Source: Saprospiraceae bacterium
GTDB lineage: Bacteria; Bacteroidota; Bacteroidia; Chitinophagales; Saprospiraceae
NCBI GenBank assembly: GCA_025055285.1
Contig: JANWXM010000001.1
Location: forward strand, 1-64,000
DNA length: 64,000 nt
Direction of reading: 5' to 3'
Shown here in pieces: positions 53,601 through 62,364 of the stretch; the first letter of the stretch is position 1, and the number at the start of each line of letters is the position of its first letter. Both the position numbers and the translations under genes were made by a program. The notes below the pieces were generated by a model. The model had not been told where the DNA came from, searched no databases, and saw nothing but the letters and a program-made list of their open reading frames with translations.

Positions 53601-54367
53601 AATACAACCGAATGGTTGAAAAACTCGAGGAATCCAAAGCACGCCTTATCCGCCTGGAGCGCGAAGGCGCTTGGCGCGAAATGGCCCGACAAGTGGCACA
53701 CGACATCAAAAACCCGCTAACTACAATAAAGCTCTCCATGCAGCAGCTAGAGCGCCTGTCGTCAGACCCTACGCAGGTGGCCCTCTATTTAAAAAAGGCT
53801 ATTGCTCGCCTTATCGAACAAATAGATTCTCTAGCCCAGATCGCCACGGAATTCTCTCTTTTCGCAAATTTAGACATTCGCCAAAAACACGACATGGTAC
53901 TCAACGACGTCGTGGAAAGCGTCTATGACCTCTTTACTGAAGACCGCAACGTGGAGTTGAGTATCGAGTTACCCGCCGAGCGCTTCCACATTCAAGGAGA
54001 TAAAAATCATCTCATTCGTGTATTTAATAATCTAATTATCAATGCTATTCAGGCTATACCGCCAGAAAGAAAGGGCCGTATCGAGCTGTCGGTGAGCCGC
54101 CGAGGGGCGTATTCGGTCGTTCGCATTCGCGACAATGGCGGAGGTATCCCGCCTGAAATTCAAAAGCGCGTGTTCGAGCCCAATTTCACTACTAAGAGCT
54201 CGGGCAGTGGTCTGGGTTTGGCCATATGCAAGCGCATCGTTGAGGCCCACGACGGACGCATTTACTTTGAGACGCGCTTGGGTGAAGGCACAGACTTCTA
54301 CGTCGAACTTCCCATTTCAACTTGTGAGGCTCCTGCAGAGCAGCCGCAAGAGACTGCTCCAAACTAA
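50606..54367 (+). CDS. Giant multi-pass sensor histidine kinase (NtrY-like), orphan
   Basis: 1253 residues. One TM near residues 8-20, a first extracytoplasmic segment, then about eight TM helices between 200 and 480 (QIIMLIAVLLLVVLLLGWVS, IYVFLMIIAYALSYTLSNSI is the last one near 945). Two large extracytoplasmic domains (about 480-720 and 790-930) lie between the helices. The cytosolic end has a HAMP domain (PLKLIADKIQRLKLEDKNEP), HisKA with ARQVAHDIKNPLTTIKLSMQ (His1032) and a HATPase with NLIINAIQAIPP, IRDNGGGIPP and SGSGLGLAICKR. HDIKNPL is the NtrY/NtrB-type H box. No response regulator is adjacent. The gene overlaps the convergent C25 protease gene by 4 bp. Confidence 0.88.
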   Translation: MMNKNSLFYFTAGVLLAAVAYLAKSSLKDTVLLQQYAARLEAYLDKQERAALEWVRQEHAALQMAIQGQEPPDIERWAASLSEQSQQAYTVFLHSQDSVVFASNNLVSPSAKALIDLSEEKEQRKLVRLPAGYFYAYARPFKPGVTLSVWVPIALRMGGVNVFARELSFGERTEVVDVAEGEPVYAGGQALFGLSAKGSIQAAWVQIIMLIAVLLLVVLLLGWVSRWVLRLYEAGKRWLALALLSFTLLGLIGLNVATSFSRNALPELSLFAQPLEHSLLGARSIGDLLAHLLLILWFAMLFHRITRTERLGQRFSLPIRLSFSIGSYAVITGSIVGLLKFSQWLIFQSGIPFDFDNLLSFFSLSGLALVCVLVALLSLFLFHHRLLFSVHRCELSASERLLALGLGAGIGWALALAFGVSVWWGLIVVVLSVVYIWVFQRSIVLQAPRLVGLAVWLMLFSGLAAGTLYSFNTQRDRQMRLAYAEALAIGRDSTHAEPLLRTIAPLLCRDSILSNLLKPWPFRPLAADLRQRAYEILYPYSYLFQNYRLSVFAFDKEGFILPQDQPQDRAEVVQNNWENAVPLPDMPALRYAIAENGVFRYILRTLMWRMNDSTQPAEVLFFFDHTFVQPTRVYSELFYRQPYRGMNRLFSYDYAVQRRGILVVDQGEASRAVFAKDLPRGQAEERITRQPRRADAVYATADGTAAAAVGRSLGDIRKPIYLFSALFALCLVIIFVVALLNTWLEFFPAHYQLSFSGQGSLSKRIHYRTFGLIGIGFAGAIILTYRHFADQSRLREQADLDRRAEALLTYLRIQLGDQTPQLDSLAPVVAQFLAPHAASLATDVNFFSPRGQLLFSTQTPLTRVGVLPTRMSSEALVRLKTGLEQEVTVVEHAGGTTYTNRYLPLRNNQNVLLGFLGVPYSLSGRKLGPEVSDFLGLLASIYVFLMIIAYALSYTLSNSIISPLKLIADKIQRLKLEDKNEPLEYSAQAGDEISTLIEEYNRMVEKLEESKARLIRLEREGAWREMARQVAHDIKNPLTTIKLSMQQLERLSSDPTQVALYLKKAIARLIEQIDSLAQIATEFSLFANLDIRQKHDMVLNDVVESVYDLFTEDRNVELSIELPAERFHIQGDKNHLIRVFNNLIINAIQAIPPERKGRIELSVSRRGAYSVVRIRDNGGGIPPEIQKRVFEPNFTTKSSGSGLGLAICKRIVEAHDGRIYFETRLGEGTDFYVELPISTCEAPAEQPQETAPN

Positions 54368-57300
54368 TGTTTGACAAAACGAGCGCCGAACTCCTCTTTT
54401 GCCGTAACTAAACGAAGGAGATAGACACCGGGAGGCAGGTGTTCCACAGAAAGGTTTAGGGCCTTAGCATTGTGTATGAGTTGCCTATGTATACATAGAC
54501 TCGCCAAATTCCACAGTTCTAGTAAACCCTCGACAGGATGAGGTAACTCTATCCATAACCACTGGGAAGCAGGATTGGGCCACACGCTCAGCGCTCCAGA
54601 AGAACGCGTAAGATCGGTAACCGATACATATCCATCTAGAGGAGGCAAGATAATTTCGTCTAAGAAGGCTGCATGCCTGGTTTGGTTGCTTTCTCCCTTT
54701 TGAAATGTCCACGTCAAAGTGTGAAAGCCAGCAGTTATGGGAAACAGGGCTTCTTTCCACGTCTCCTGGTTGCCTCCTGCGCTCCATAGGCGGACGTTAT
54801 CCAGGGCAAAGAACAGCGAATCATCTACGTTTGGCGTAGATAGGCGATAGACAAAACTTATCCAACCGTCAGCTAAAATGCTCGTAGACAATTTTAAGGT
54901 AGACTGTTGATGCGCACTGTGGCCGCCTGCTTGAATGCAGAAGTCTCCTTCATAGGGCGTTTGAGTGGAAATGTGCCACAGCCGATTTCCCGAACGCTGC
55001 CAAGCAAAGCGTTGAAAGTTACCGCTTTCGAAAGTCTCTACAATAGGATTGATTACAAATGGCCCTACAGAAAAGGTGTGTCTATAGGCCCCAGCGGCTA
55101 TTTCTACCTCGGGAAAAACCCACGTAGATTTAGGTGCATCCATTGAAGCTTCAACATCGAGTAAGACCGTAGCCATGCCTCCCGGCGGAATGGATGGCAC
55201 AGCAGCAGGAGACAAACCCTTCAGGTGAGGGTGAGTTGAGCGCCATTTCACCGTTCCAAGAGGCGAGGGACTGCCGCCGTAATTCCGCAGATGAAGGTAA
55301 AGACGACCTACTTCGCCACTTTCTAAACGGCGCGCATGATAACCAGCGGCTGCCGACAAACTCCAACCCGAAAATTCCAGCCGCGGAGCGTAGAGCCAAG
55401 TATGTACCTGTCTACTGGTTTCAACTTGTGCGTTATCGCTCACACTAAGCCGGAAATCTGCGCGACTACCGTGAGGAACATCCTGCCGAACTACAAAGCG
55501 AAAGCAATGCTCCACTTCGCCTCCTGCCTCCAGAGAGGGCAGTGTAGTAGATGAACTTATCCATTGAATGTAAGGACTAGACGTATGAATGCGTACAGAA
55601 AGCGGTGAGGACGGATGGGAGCCGACGTTGCGCAGGATGGCACAAACCTCTCCACTCTCGCCGTATTCCAAATGGCCGTTCCCATTGCCACCTACACCAG
55701 CATCTGTAAACCTTACTGCAGCAATAGCTATAAAGGCTCCAGAGGGTAAGCGCACTTCCAGTTGCTTTTGATAGGGAAGATAATTGAATTGCGTCAGCGT
55801 CAGCGTTAAAGGTCCTGTCAGCGTTAGTGGATCGAAAACCAGTCGGGCCATACCGTTCGATACGCGGGCTATGGCAATCACTTGATCTTGAGCGTAAAGA
55901 GCAGCAAGCGCGCCCTCTACCGGACAAGTAACACTTAGGGCTGTAGCTTCCCATTCTAGGGTATCAGGATGCTGAGCAACGATGCTCTTAGGAAAACGCG
56001 TACGCGGCACCGTAGTTGGGTCAACGAACGGATTCCAGAAGTCAGCCATTTCCTCTCCTTCCCAGCCATAAGCAGCAATCATAGAGGCATAGCCCGCAGC
56101 TGCCATGGCGCCTAGCGTAGGGTGCAGGGTAATGCCATCGGCGTCTACTAAGTACTGATTCATAGCATCTTGAGCCTCCATGGGTGGAGCCCAGCTCTGC
56201 AATACACTAGAGAAGAAACCGGCGATACCGCCCCAGGGTTGCCCCGTTGTAGTGTGGCCAGCACGTTGCCAAGCCTCACCGAAGCACTCTGCATCATTAG
56301 TAAAATCGCCTGGGCTACATCCTACGGCAATCAGGATAGGGTAGCGCCCTGGGTTGTCAAGCGTCCGAACGATGTTGATGTCGAAATTACCTGTGACCAA
56401 TCCCTCTTCCCAACCATGACCTGTATAGTTGAACAGCGATACACCGCGCTGGCGTATTGCTTCTCTTAGGTCGTTGGGTAGCGGATTACCCTCCTTGTCT
56501 GCTGTAGGATGGCCTGGAGTAGGTGAAAAGGCGCCATAGGAGCCGTCGTAAAATTCCCAATACCAAGTGTAGCCATCAACTAAGTGCTTAGCCTTCCACT
56601 CGTTGCCGTGTTCCCAGTCGGCTTGATCATCGTCGCCATAGTGCTGTCCTTCATCAGATGCGACAGCCATACCTGCTGACATCCAGTCGTTCTGAGGGTC
56701 TAGCAGAGGTGTCTTCTCGTATTCTAAAATACGCCTCACCATGAGGCGTACCTGCTGAGGAGTGGTAGCATGAAGGCGTCCAACGAATACATCGAGTATG
56801 TGGTCGTCGCCGCTGAGATAGCCAAAGCAATTATCGCAGGCATAGCGCCTGCCTTCAATATAGGGCCGCATTAAGGGTTCAATGGCTGCGTCATCACCAA
56901 CCAATAAAAGATAGGTAATCCCGTGTTCAGTGTAATATTGCTTAACGAAGGTAAAAATGGCATCGGCTTTGTTCGAACCTATTTCATCGGTCGTAACTAC
57001 TTCTACAGAAAGCCCGCGTTGGCGTTTCCAGGCAATAAATGTGTCGAGCTCAGGCAGGAAAGCTAGCGGTGTGATGATGAGCATCTTCTCAGGTGTTTCC
57101 GCCTTTTGGCGCTCAACGATGCTCTTGGCAGGGCCATTCACGAAGAGGCGTTGCTGCAAAGCTAGAAAAGCTCGGCTGGGCGCAACCATACAAGAAGTGC
57201 ATTCATTGAAACCAGGCTTGCTGCTTTGCGTCAACCGAATTGTTAATGTGCGATATACCCGCAAGATCCGACGCGTAGGATGATACTGCACTGGATATAG

Positions 57301-57783
57301 CCAAAGCGCTTGTCCTCGTGCATCGCGCAATACGAAAGGTTCTTTTAATTCAGCCAGCGTACCAGGAAAGAAGGCATCTTCATTATAGACGCTCCCATAA
57401 ACGTACGGCACGGCAGAAGGATGCTGATGGCGAAGCAAATTGCCTTTCGATGGCGCTACCTCTACCTCAAAAAAGTCTTCGTATTGGCCCTCCACCTCGG
57501 CTATCGTCCACGCATTCGCAGGAGAAATGCGAACCGCCACCGGGTATTTGGGCACATCAGGCATACCTCGTCGGAGCAAAGGTTTGCCACCTGAAAAAAA
57601 CGGCACTATAGCTTCGCCTTTCGGGGTGACGACCTTTTTGAAATTGAGCTCAGGTGTTTCCCACCGCAGTACTATTGCTGTGTCTGTATTAGAAAGCACC
57701 CGCAGAGCATCAGGAGATGTCGTCTGAGCCGCTGCAGAAAATATCGATAGCCAATTTAAGAACATTAAAAAAATGTGTCGCAT
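54364..57783 (-). CDS. Gingipain-like C25 family cysteine protease with T9SS sorting domain
   Basis: 1139 residues. Signal peptide (MRHIFLMFLNWLSIFSAAAQ), a C25 propeptide-like region to about 230, then the caspase-like catalytic domain: LLLVGDDAAIEPLM, FVGRLHATTPQQVRLMVRRI, the catalytic His in FNYTGHGWEEG (His456) and Cys in LIAVGCSPGDF (Cys489), both intact. A C25 immunoglobulin-like region and CARDB-like repeats follow, and the end is a type A sorting domain (LSVWPNPASQWLWIELP, PPGVYLLRLV). Exported by T9SS; likely degrades proteins outside the cell. Specificity (Arg or Lys, or other) is not predictable. Convergent with the giant kinase gene. Confidence 0.9.
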   Translation of the reverse strand: MRHIFLMFLNWLSIFSAAAQTTSPDALRVLSNTDTAIVLRWETPELNFKKVVTPKGEAIVPFFSGGKPLLRRGMPDVPKYPVAVRISPANAWTIAEVEGQYEDFFEVEVAPSKGNLLRHQHPSAVPYVYGSVYNEDAFFPGTLAELKEPFVLRDARGQALWLYPVQYHPTRRILRVYRTLTIRLTQSSKPGFNECTSCMVAPSRAFLALQQRLFVNGPAKSIVERQKAETPEKMLIITPLAFLPELDTFIAWKRQRGLSVEVVTTDEIGSNKADAIFTFVKQYYTEHGITYLLLVGDDAAIEPLMRPYIEGRRYACDNCFGYLSGDDHILDVFVGRLHATTPQQVRLMVRRILEYEKTPLLDPQNDWMSAGMAVASDEGQHYGDDDQADWEHGNEWKAKHLVDGYTWYWEFYDGSYGAFSPTPGHPTADKEGNPLPNDLREAIRQRGVSLFNYTGHGWEEGLVTGNFDINIVRTLDNPGRYPILIAVGCSPGDFTNDAECFGEAWQRAGHTTTGQPWGGIAGFFSSVLQSWAPPMEAQDAMNQYLVDADGITLHPTLGAMAAAGYASMIAAYGWEGEEMADFWNPFVDPTTVPRTRFPKSIVAQHPDTLEWEATALSVTCPVEGALAALYAQDQVIAIARVSNGMARLVFDPLTLTGPLTLTLTQFNYLPYQKQLEVRLPSGAFIAIAAVRFTDAGVGGNGNGHLEYGESGEVCAILRNVGSHPSSPLSVRIHTSSPYIQWISSSTTLPSLEAGGEVEHCFRFVVRQDVPHGSRADFRLSVSDNAQVETSRQVHTWLYAPRLEFSGWSLSAAAGYHARRLESGEVGRLYLHLRNYGGSPSPLGTVKWRSTHPHLKGLSPAAVPSIPPGGMATVLLDVEASMDAPKSTWVFPEVEIAAGAYRHTFSVGPFVINPIVETFESGNFQRFAWQRSGNRLWHISTQTPYEGDFCIQAGGHSAHQQSTLKLSTSILADGWISFVYRLSTPNVDDSLFFALDNVRLWSAGGNQETWKEALFPITAGFHTLTWTFQKGESNQTRHAAFLDEIILPPLDGYVSVTDLTRSSGALSVWPNPASQWLWIELPHPVEGLLELWNLASLCIHRQLIHNAKALNLSVEHLPPGVYLLRLVTAKEEFGARFVKH

Positions 57784-57854
57784 GATGCCAGATATTGAGT
57801 AAAAAGATTTAACTGTTGCGTTACGAGAAGTGCGCTTTTAATAAGAAAGACACC

Positions 57855-59069
57855 TTACTTTGGGGTAGAATACTGCTCATTATCATCGGGGTAGAGCAAA
57901 TATTTTCGTCGAATTTGGCGAAAAATAGTCAAGTCACTTTGCCAAGTGGCGCGGATATCGCTTTCGAAGTTGCCCTCTTCGATTTGGTGCCGCAGTACTC
58001 GAGTTCCTGCGAGTAGGTCAAAAAAACGACTTTTTAAAAAGAAGGTCTCTTTGTGCGGAAATTCGCAATACATGTCTAAGAGAGGTGTTAGGTTGATGGC
58101 TCGCTGCTTGTGCAGGCTGTCTACCGATAGAAATCGGAAATCAAAGCCTCGGCATCGTTGCCCCTCTAGGGGTGGAAATCGCGAGCCCTTGTTTGCCTTT
58201 GGTACAAACTCAATGTCTGCAGGCCCGAGGTAGTCGGGATGACCGACCACTTGAAACGGCCAATTTGTTCCGCGGCCGACGCTAATAACAGTGCCTTCAA
58301 ATAAGCATAGCGAAGGATACAGCAAAATGGCGCGCAAATTAGGCAGGTTTGGGCTTGGCGGCACCGGCGGTTCATAGCGCGACTGATGGGTGTAGTTTTC
58401 GCACGGTATCACCCGCAAAAGTGGAGGTCTCGGCCCTATCCAGTATTCGCCTGCAAACAATTGAGCAAGTTCTCCTACAGTGCAACCGTGTACGATGGGC
58501 AATGGCGCTACACCTACAAACGACTGCAGGCGCATGTCAAGTACCGGACCATCTACATAGTGACCATTTGGATTGGGTCGGTCTAAGACAATCACCGGAA
58601 TTTGTTGTTCGCCGCAAGCCTCCAATACATAAAATAGAGTAGAGATGTAGGTGTAAAAGCGAGCACCCACATCCTGAATGTCGTAAACAACTACATCTAC
58701 GCCTACGAGATGCTCAGGCGTAGGCTTGTAGCGCTTGCCGTAAAGGGAAACGATTGGTATTCCGCTATGAGGGTCAACATCGTCGCTAATGCGCTGTCCA
58801 TCAGGAGCATCGCCTCGAAAGCCGTGTTCAGGGGCGAAAATACGCACTACACATACGCCTACAGCAATAAGCGTATCTACTAAGTGTGTCTGGCCCACTC
58901 GAGAAGAATGATTGACCACAAGAGCAACCTGTTTGTCCGTTAACAAGGGCAAGTACATCTCCATGCGTTCTGCCCCTACTCGGACTGCCAGTGGTTGTGC
59001 AACAACACAAAGTTGCTTGAGCCCTATTGCGCAGATTACCCAAAAGTTGCTTCGAAGTACGTATCGCAT
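57855..59069 (-). CDS. Exo-beta-N-acetylmuramidase NamZ family (DUF1343)
   Basis: 404 residues with a signal peptide (SNFWVICAIGLKQLCVVA). Conserved DUF1343 blocks are VALVVNHSSRVGQTHLVDTL, IFAPEHGFRGDAPDGQ, PIVSLYGKRYKPTPEHL, VVYDIQDVGARFYTYISTL, PVIVLDRPNPNG and GCTVGELAQLFAGEYWIG. NamZ enzymes release terminal MurNAc from peptidoglycan fragments and serve cell-wall recycling or feeding. The acidic APEHG block is intact. Lies 72 bp downstream of the C25 protease start region on the same strand, possibly a separate unit. Confidence 0.9.
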   Translation of the reverse strand: MRYVLRSNFWVICAIGLKQLCVVAQPLAVRVGAERMEMYLPLLTDKQVALVVNHSSRVGQTHLVDTLIAVGVCVVRIFAPEHGFRGDAPDGQRISDDVDPHSGIPIVSLYGKRYKPTPEHLVGVDVVVYDIQDVGARFYTYISTLFYVLEACGEQQIPVIVLDRPNPNGHYVDGPVLDMRLQSFVGVAPLPIVHGCTVGELAQLFAGEYWIGPRPPLLRVIPCENYTHQSRYEPPVPPSPNLPNLRAILLYPSLCLFEGTVISVGRGTNWPFQVVGHPDYLGPADIEFVPKANKGSRFPPLEGQRCRGFDFRFLSVDSLHKQRAINLTPLLDMYCEFPHKETFFLKSRFFDLLAGTRVLRHQIEEGNFESDIRATWQSDLTIFRQIRRKYLLYPDDNEQYSTPK

Positions 59070-59639
59070 TTAAGTCGTAAAAAAATGGATTTTTTGAGAA
59101 TTTGTCGCTCAATTACTTTTTTAACCAGCTGTGCTAGTTTCATAAAAAGGAAGTGAAGAAATAGCACTGCCATCATAACCTTTAAGTTGAACTCATGTTT
59201 CTCATCAGCCGAGTTAACTAGATTACTCACTGATCTTTAAGCTTTTGCGCAGAAATCAAGCCTAGGGAACGAGGTTTGGCGTAGGCCTCTTTTCAACCCG
59301 CGGCTTTAGCCACGAGCGTTGTGTCTTGGCTTTCTGTTGCACTCTAATCTTGTCTGTGTCGTTTTCTCATGGGTGCAAATTGGAAAAACGATTTAAGGCC
59401 CAACATGCGATGCCGTTCACATCTCGAAGAAGGTGGTTCGGCTTTTTAGCTGAAATAGGCTTTCACTCCTCATCGTCTGAGTTTAACGACAAGTTATTGG
59501 TTTTCAGATTTTGGCTAAAAAAAAAAACAGTTAATGAAGTACGAGTCGCTGATTGACAGACGGAGCAAACAATGAATTCGGGGAATATTTGTATCCGATA
59601 TTTGCTGCCCATTCTACGCTTCTTTCCTTCCGTATTGTT
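59070..59639. other. Intergenic region without a gene
   Basis: About 570 bp between the divergent NamZ and M24B genes. It must hold both promoters; I can point to no clear -7 box. The frames present (72-76 codons) show no homology, signal peptide or start signal. Confidence 0.45.
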
Positions 59640-61031
59640 ATGTTTCCGACGCACGTTTACATAGCGCGCCGCGCTCAGTTGAAAAGGACACTAGGGAGTG
59701 GACTAGTGCTTTTTCTTGGAAACCGCGAGGTCGGCATGAATTACCTTGCCAACCCTTACCCTTTCCGCCAAGATAGTACATTTCTGTATTATTTTGGCAT
59801 AGATAGACCCAATTTAGTGGCAGTAATAGATATAGAGCATGATCGAGAAATCCTATTTGGTGATGACCTTAAGATAGAGGACATCATTTGGATGGGTCAT
59901 CAGCCGAGCCTTTCCGAGCAAGCAGAGGCCGTTGGGGTGCGCGAAGTACTCCCTATGCGTCGGTTGTTAAGTTTTTTGAAAAGAACTAGACGCCAAGGCC
60001 AACTCATCCATTTTCTACCGCCCTATCGAGCAGAGCACGTGCTAGCGCTCAAAGATTGGCTTAATATTGCTCCTCAAAAGCAGAAGGCATCTGCTTCGGA
60101 GGCTCTCATTCGGGCCGTAGTAGCCCAGCGGTCGTATAAGTCTGACGAGGAAGTGGCTGAAATAGAGCGCGCGGTCAATCTCTCTGTCGAGATGCATATG
60201 GCTGCTATGCGGTCTGCCCGCCCTGGCCATTTGGAAGCTGAACTGGCAGGGATGGTGGAAGGCATTGCTCTCAGTGCAGGAGGCCGACCGGCCTATCCGA
60301 TTATTTTGACGGTAAATGGCCAAATTTTACACAACCACTATCACGGCAACAAATTAGAGCCCGGTCAGTTGGTGCTGGGTGACTTTGGCGCCGAGACGAG
60401 CCTACACTACGCAGGTGACTTAACGCGTACCTTTCCGGTAAGCCCGCGCTTCACAACGCGTCAGCGCGATATTTATCAGGTCGTGCTCGACGCCCAGTTG
60501 CATGCTCTGTCGCTCTTGCGGCCGGGAGTGCGCTACCTAGACGTGCACCTGGCCGCTGCTCACCGTATTGCCGAGGGGCTCAAGGCATTAGGTCTGATGC
60601 AAGGCGACACAGAGGAAGCTGTTGCTCATGGCGCCCATGCCCTATTCTTTCCTCATGGATTAGGGCATATGCTCGGCTTAGATGTTCACGACATGGAAAA
60701 CCTCGGTGAAGACCGCGTCGGATATTCCGAATCCCAACGACGCAGCACTCAGTTTGGTACGGCCTATCTGCGCCTCGCTCGCGAGCTCGAGCCTGGCTTT
60801 GTCCTTACCGTGGAGCCGGGCATCTACTTTATCCCTTCGCTCATTCAGCAATGGAAGCGAAAAGAACACTGTGCAGCCTTCATCAACTACAAGGCACTAG
60901 ACCGCTATCGTTCCTTTGGTGGCATCCGCATCGAAGACAATGTACTCATTACAAAAACAGGCTACCGCCTCTTGGGTGAACCTTTGCCCAAAAGCGTGGC
61001 CTCAATCGAGGCTTTGCGTGCGGCTTCCTGA
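59640..61031 (+). CDS. pepP: Xaa-Pro aminopeptidase (M24B family)
   Basis: 463 residues from ATG 59640 (MFPTHVYIARRAQLKRTLGS); the TTG 87 bp upstream adds nonsense sequence. N-terminal creatinase-like domain (LFLGNREVGMNYLANPYPFR) and pita-bread catalytic domain. The metal ligands are in place: Asp in VLGDFGAET and AGDLTRTFPV, His in FFPHGLGHMLGLDVHDM, Glu in VLTVEPGIYF and Glu in GGIRIEDNVLIT. Removes N-terminal residues ahead of proline. The gene stands alone, divergent from namZ. Confidence 0.93.
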   Translation: MFPTHVYIARRAQLKRTLGSGLVLFLGNREVGMNYLANPYPFRQDSTFLYYFGIDRPNLVAVIDIEHDREILFGDDLKIEDIIWMGHQPSLSEQAEAVGVREVLPMRRLLSFLKRTRRQGQLIHFLPPYRAEHVLALKDWLNIAPQKQKASASEALIRAVVAQRSYKSDEEVAEIERAVNLSVEMHMAAMRSARPGHLEAELAGMVEGIALSAGGRPAYPIILTVNGQILHNHYHGNKLEPGQLVLGDFGAETSLHYAGDLTRTFPVSPRFTTRQRDIYQVVLDAQLHALSLLRPGVRYLDVHLAAAHRIAEGLKALGLMQGDTEEAVAHGAHALFFPHGLGHMLGLDVHDMENLGEDRVGYSESQRRSTQFGTAYLRLARELEPGFVLTVEPGIYFIPSLIQQWKRKEHCAAFINYKALDRYRSFGGIRIEDNVLITKTGYRLLGEPLPKSVASIEALRAAS

Positions 61032-61647
61032 CCTCGAAAAAAATCCTGCCCCTCGTAGACGACGCCAGCGCCAGAAGGAGAGGCGGGGATGAATCGCCCT
61101 GAACAAGAGAATGTGTTTCACACTGCGGTTCGCGACGAGGCAAATCGCAAATCTAGTGCTTTAGTCGTTCGGGAGCCTTCAGATTAGGGAGGCAATCTCG
61201 CAAAAAGACGCAAGTCGCCGCCGGCAAAACTTCTTGTTCTTTTCCGTTGTCTGTGAGTCGTGAAGTATTAACCGTGAATAGGTTCCTCGCTTTGCGTTGA
61301 ATGCGCGGCAAAGAGGGAGATGTCTCCTGACTTCGTTTATTTTTCCTTAGAGAAGTTGCTCCCTGTGAATCAACGAATAGAATTTAGACTCATATAAGCG
61401 TTTTTAACTAGAACATAAGTCGCCACTTAGGATGGATGAACGAGCTTCAACAGTAAGGCAACCAGAGAGGAAATAGGAGAGGGAGGTAAGGGAAAGAATA
61501 GTACTGCGCTTCTTCAGAGATTCCTCCTGTAAGTTTTAGCTTCGAAGGCTGTAGTCTACACCAAAAACTCGATGCCTTAAAAGCAGAAGTGCGAAGACAA
61601 AAAATGGAACCCTTCGGAACACCAGATAGCTGCGTCTGGGCGAATAT
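61032..61647. other. Intergenic region next to the ECF pseudogene
   Basis: About 615 bp. On the minus strand a CTG-initiated frame at about 61530-61440 reads like a lipoprotein signal (KKRSTILSLTSLSYFLSGC) but stops after eight more residues; it may be a remnant of the gene that once followed the sigma factor. Otherwise nothing supportable. Confidence 0.4.
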
Positions 61648-62131
61648 TTATCGCTCATGCAGAGGGAAGGCCTCTTGTAGGTATTCGTCGTCAACTATAT
61701 AGCCTGGTCTTCGTGCGTAGTCCCTTGGTAATCTTCCAAGTTTGCAATAGGCGCGGTAGAGCAAAGAGCAAACATTGCTAATGGGAATTTTCGAGTTGTT
61801 GACGATTTCCTAACAAGAAAATCCTTCTTGGTTAAGTAGAAAAACACTTCGCATTTGAGGAGGGAGTGCATCGATTGCTCGCGTTACCTCCTCGCTAAAT
61901 CTAATAAGCTCCTCTTTTTTAGGAAGCCTTGCTTGTATCCTCATAGTCCACAATAGAAGGCGAGGTTTAAAGCCATGCTTTAGCATTTGTACTAGGCTCG
62001 TAATGATCAATAAAACACTATGCGCGTGAGTAAGTTTTCTGTCCTAGGTCTTCACCACAGTCGTAGTTTCCCGTAAGGCAGTAGGCAAATCGAGATAGAT
62101 CGTTTTTTAGCGGATGAAACTTTCGCTCAAA
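61648..62131 (-). pseudogene. ECF-type RNA polymerase sigma factor, inactivated
   Basis: Region 2 reads FERKFHPLKNDLSRFAYCLT then GNYDCGEDL in one frame, followed by QKTYSRA and an in-frame TAG, then CFIDHYEPSTNAKAWL and a TAA. These match the Bacteroidota ECF pattern (LTGNxxDAEDLVQETFxRAxxFxxxYxPGTNAKAWL). The segment that normally encodes ILKNxxINxYRK is deleted, and the following PSIVDYED and the EEVTRAIDALPPQMRSVFLL part are in different frames. Region 4 has LNQEGFSC, then TAG in place of the expected Gln codon, then EIVNNSKIPISNVCSLLYRA and KLGRLPRDYARRPGY to a stop at 61648. At least four lesions, so it is dead. Confidence 0.8.
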
Positions 62132-62364
62132 GCGTCCAGCGAAGGCTGGATGGGTACTATATGTTTATTGGACTCATTCCTCAGAACTTTTTAGGAACAG
62201 AAGCACCCAAAAAGAATCAAGTTCCCTCAGCGTCATTTTTTAAGCGTCGGGCAGTGATTTTTACTCTTGTGTCAGCCAAGCAAAAGAAATAGCCTTATTG
62301 CACTTGCTTGCATTTTTGGTGCGCTTACCTTTGCCGTCTGTACTGGGTATTCTTGCTTATTTTC

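Noticed and set aside
61440-61535. Short lipoprotein-like frame after the dead sigma gene
   Set aside because: CTG start and only about 30 residues; recorded as a possible remnant but not called.
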